Shown: in pieces, positions 61,424-64,000 of the stretch | Position numbering within the stretch: position 1 is the first letter of the stretch | Layout of the letters: every line of letters begins with the position of its first letter | Assembly (NCBI GenBank): GCA_020881915.1 | Contig: JAJFPB010000003.1 | Location: forward strand, 3,720,001-3,784,000 | DNA length: 64,000 nucleotides | DNA from: Paramyrothecium sp. XJ0827 | Taxonomy: Eukaryota > Ascomycota > Sordariomycetes > Hypocreales > Stachybotryaceae | Direction of reading: 5' to 3' | Notes under the pieces: model-generated | Seen by the model: the letters and a program-made list of their open reading frames with translations, nothing else | Told to the model about the DNA's origin: nothing | Databases searched by the model: none | Made by a program: the position numbers and the translations under genes

Positions 61424-63439
61424 ATGTCCTTCGAAGGCACTGCGCATCATGACTTTGCGACTCCTGCGTCGCCAGGGTCCGAGGAGTCTTCCGAGGCCAG
61501 CACACCTCTCGATGAGCCCAGTTCCAGCAGCCCCGGCGACCTGCCCCGCAGAGTGCCGTCGTTACGCTCCGTCTCCGATCCGCACAACATGCACCCGAAC
61601 TCAACAGCCCTTGGGTTCCTTGACAATGTCAGGAGACCCGGTCCACCCTCGGCGTCCTTCAGCACTGGCTCGGGGGCAGGCATGGACAACAGTGTCCTCG
61701 CGAAAGCTCGCGCTCTCCACCAACAGCGCCTGCAAAAAGGCCTGACGCCAACAGCCAGCTCACCAACCTCACCTGTGCCCAACCCCATAGCTGGTGCAGC
61801 TCCCAATGGCTTCCCCCCAAATCTACGAATGCCTGGCGCATTGCAGCGACCACCACCCCCGGGCCACCCCAAATCCGCTCCGGCGCTGCCAAAACCGTCG
61901 CTAAGCGAAAGGCGGGCCAAGCTGGGCATGGGCATGAAGCTCTCTGACATGTCCGCTGGCAGCCCCGCGCCAGGGATGCGCCGAGCCGGTGCCCCCAAGC
62001 TGTCGGATATGGGTGGAGATGCTGGCAAGTCGGACGGTCAGCAGTCGAACGGGACTGGTCACAAGTCCAAGATGGACGATTTCAAAAAGTACATTGATAC
62101 TGAAAAGGGCTGGATTACCTTCGACGGAGCTGCCACCATTACAAGGACAGGTGTGAATTTCGCCAATGGCCAGACCTTCAGCATATCGTTGGACGAGGTG
62201 GAGGTCTTGGACGAGCTAGGTAAGGGCAACTACGGTACCGTGTACAAGGTCAGGCATTCGAAGCCACGGAATCCTCGCTTCGGACATGGCCTGTCAAAGG
62301 CGAGGACAATGCCACTACATCAAAGCAAGTCGGACCCTTCGCCTATTCGGGGGGATAACGCTGCGGACGCCGATGGTGTTACGAAAGAAGAAGGCACTAC
62401 CGGCATAACCATGGCCATGAAGGAAATTCGACTCGAACTTGACGATGCCAAATTCACGACCATTCTCAAAGAGCTAGTCATTCTCCACGAGTGTGTCTCA
62501 CCATACATCATCGACTTTTACGGCGCGTTCTTCCAAGAAGGAGCAGTATACATGTGCATTGAATACATGGATGGTGGCTCCATCGACAAGATCTACAGTG
62601 GCGGGATTCCTGAAAATATCTTGCGGAAGATCACCTACTCCACGGTCATGGGTCTGAAGTCGCTCAAGGATGACCACAACATCATCCATCGTGACGTGAA
62701 ACCAACCAATATTCTTGCCAATACACGGGGCCAAATCAAGATATGCGATTTCGGTGTCAGCGGCAACTTGGTAGCCAGCATAGCAAAGACCAACATTGGA
62801 TGCCAGAGCTACATGGCCCCAGAGAGAATATCCGGCGGCAGCCTGGCACCCACCGGAAATGCCGACGGCACATATAGTGTGCAAAGTGATATCTGGAGCT
62901 TGGGTCTCACAATCATCGAATGCGCTGTTGGCCGGTATCCTTACCCCCCGGAAGTTTCGCATACCATTTTCAGTCAACTCAACGTAAGCCCTGATCCTAC
63001 CCCTTCCTTTCCGCGATTCCCTGGGACAAGATTAATTGACAATGTGTAGGCCATCGTTGAGGGTGAACCTCCTGGACTGCCAGAGACGGGTTACTCGGAT
63101 GTTGCGAAAGACTTCGTTCGAGGTTGTCTTAACAAAATTCCCAAATTGCGACCGACGTATGCTATGCTCTTGAATCACGCCTGGCTGAAGCCTCTCACAA
63201 AGCCGCAAACAATCACCGAGGAGGCTGAAGAGGGTGAAGAAGCTGAGCGCGTCGCCGAGGCGGTGGGCAAGATAGACTTGAATTCAGGCACCGACGACCA
63301 GGAAGTTGCGGAGTGGGTTCAATCTGTCCTTCGGCGCAAAATGGAAGCCAAAGACAGCGACGGTTCCTCTCGCCCAGCCCTGCACGCTGCACCTTTAGAC
63401 AGCGTCAGTCCGCTGGCAAGTCCGCTCGCAGGTGTTTAG
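61424..63439 (+). CDS. pbs2: MAP kinase kinase Pbs2 of the HOG osmostress pathway
   Basis: Two exons (61424-62983, 63050-63439) give 649 residues. Pbs2 phosphorylates the Hog1 MAP kinase after osmotic or fungicide stress, in the cytoplasm. The first ~240 residues are a Ser/Pro-rich regulatory tail. The kinase has the glycine loop LGKGNYGTVYKV (~265), a family-typical insert of ~50 residues before MAMKEIRLELDDAKF (Lys ~330), FYGAFFQEGAVYMCIEYMDG, HRDVKPTNIL (~422), DFGVSGNLVASIAKTNIGCQ with the Ser and Thr of the SIAKT activation site, SYMAPERI, and SDIWSLGLTIIE. The intron splits subdomain X from the C-terminal acidic tail. ATG 61424 is the first in frame. The protein looks intact and close to its fungal orthologues (os-5/pbs2-type). 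Upstream-kinase docking lies in the N-terminal tail. Confidence 0.95.
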
Positions 63440-64000
63440 CTGGGGGGCATGTGTAGAAAGGGGTTTTCTCACCGAAGAGACGAAAAATGTGGCATGGGTT
63501 GGTAGCGCTGCTTTGAGCCGAACGGAGCTGGCATCTGCTCGGCATGGGAGTTTCTTTAGCATCGAAGCATGGTATGGCTGTTCGATCTCTCTTTCCTTGT
63601 TTAAAACAAAGAATTTGTCGCCAACTCTTGTTTTCTTTTTTTTTTCTTTTTTCCCCACAACTATTTTATCTTTTTTCACTATCACTCCGAGTCTCACGAC
63701 ATTCCCATCTTTGTACACGCATGAAAGACGGATTATTAGAATGGCGGCGCCTGAGGGGATTGGCTTTTTATCTCAAGTCGTGTTTAACTGTGTTTTGTTC
63801 TCCCCATGTTTGGTGGGTGTTTTGCTGGTTCAGCGGAGAAAGAGATGGGCACGGTAACAGGAGGCCTGTATGCATGCGATAACACAAATCAGAAGAGGGG
63901 AGTAGTGGACTTGGATATAACGAGGCTTCCTCGCCCTAGCTCTAGATAACAATATTGTCCAATGTGGAAAAAAGTCCAGATGTTGCCAAGTCCGTCGTCT
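63440..64000. other. 3' flank of pbs2
   Basis: 560 bp to the window edge. A T/C-rich tract (63630-63660) lies about 200 bp after the stop, as is common in fungal 3' flanks. No further gene recognised. Confidence 0.5.

Noticed and set aside
1..64000. tRNA, rRNA, CRISPR or prokaryotic operon features
   Set aside because: No convincing tRNA arms, 5S rRNA or spaced repeat array were seen on reading, and introns show a eukaryotic genome; a tRNAscan/Infernal run would settle the RNA genes.

Overview
The window looks like nuclear DNA of a filamentous ascomycete (Pezizomycotina), most likely a Sordariomycete such as a member of the Hypocreales. Reasons: genes are interrupted by many short GT-AG introns (mostly 46-85 bp) with CTAAC/CTGAC-type branch sites; ATR/UvsB, Pbs2 and an ECM3-type carrier have filamentous-fungal architecture; there is a highly reducing PKS next to an NRPS; and AT-rich, TpA-rich blocks resemble RIP-mutated DNA. 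I could not run a search, so the genus is not claimed.

Layout. 1-7.2 kb: checkpoint kinase ATR/UvsB (minus, C-terminus beyond the left edge). 7.6-9.6 kb: an Hsp70/HSPA12-like ATPase. 10.4-11.8 kb: a coiled-coil protein of unknown function. 12.0-14.6 kb: a divergent pair, a gamma-glutamylcyclotransferase-like protein and an Amidoligase_2 enzyme. 14.9-17.2 kb: mitochondrial methylcrotonyl-CoA carboxylase alpha subunit. 18.2-20.1 kb: a dead Zn(II)2Cys6 transcription-factor gene. 20.6-22.4 kb: a class-III aminotransferase. 22.9-25.9 kb: an AT-rich island split by a complete Fot1/pogo-type transposon (23196-25049) with 48-bp terminal inverted repeats. 26.5-27.1 kb: a small Dabb-domain protein.

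27.7-53.2 kb is a compact secondary-metabolite locus: a P450, a seven-domain highly reducing PKS (2541 aa) and, transcribed divergently, a 4398-residue NRPS with three adenylation domains. The intact PKS domains predict a reduced, C-methylated acyl chain. The NRPS would add three amino acids and release the product through a terminal fungal-type condensation (CT) domain. The NRPS begins with a decayed carrier plus epimerisation-like pair and ends with a second carrier lacking its serine. No acyl ligase, acyltransferase, thioesterase, regulator or dedicated transporter lies in the window. The shared PKS/NRPS promoter holds an AT-rich block and a 167-bp tandem duplication.

54.0-63.4 kb returns to housekeeping genes: a pyridoxamine-5'-phosphate-oxidase-like flavin-fold protein, a PIN/auxin-efflux-carrier (ECM3-like) membrane protein, a gene-poor 3.8-kb gap, and the osmosensing MAP kinase kinase Pbs2. 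Intron positions were placed by eye from splice consensus and reading-frame continuity; exon lengths were checked to sum to whole codons for each multi-exon gene model.
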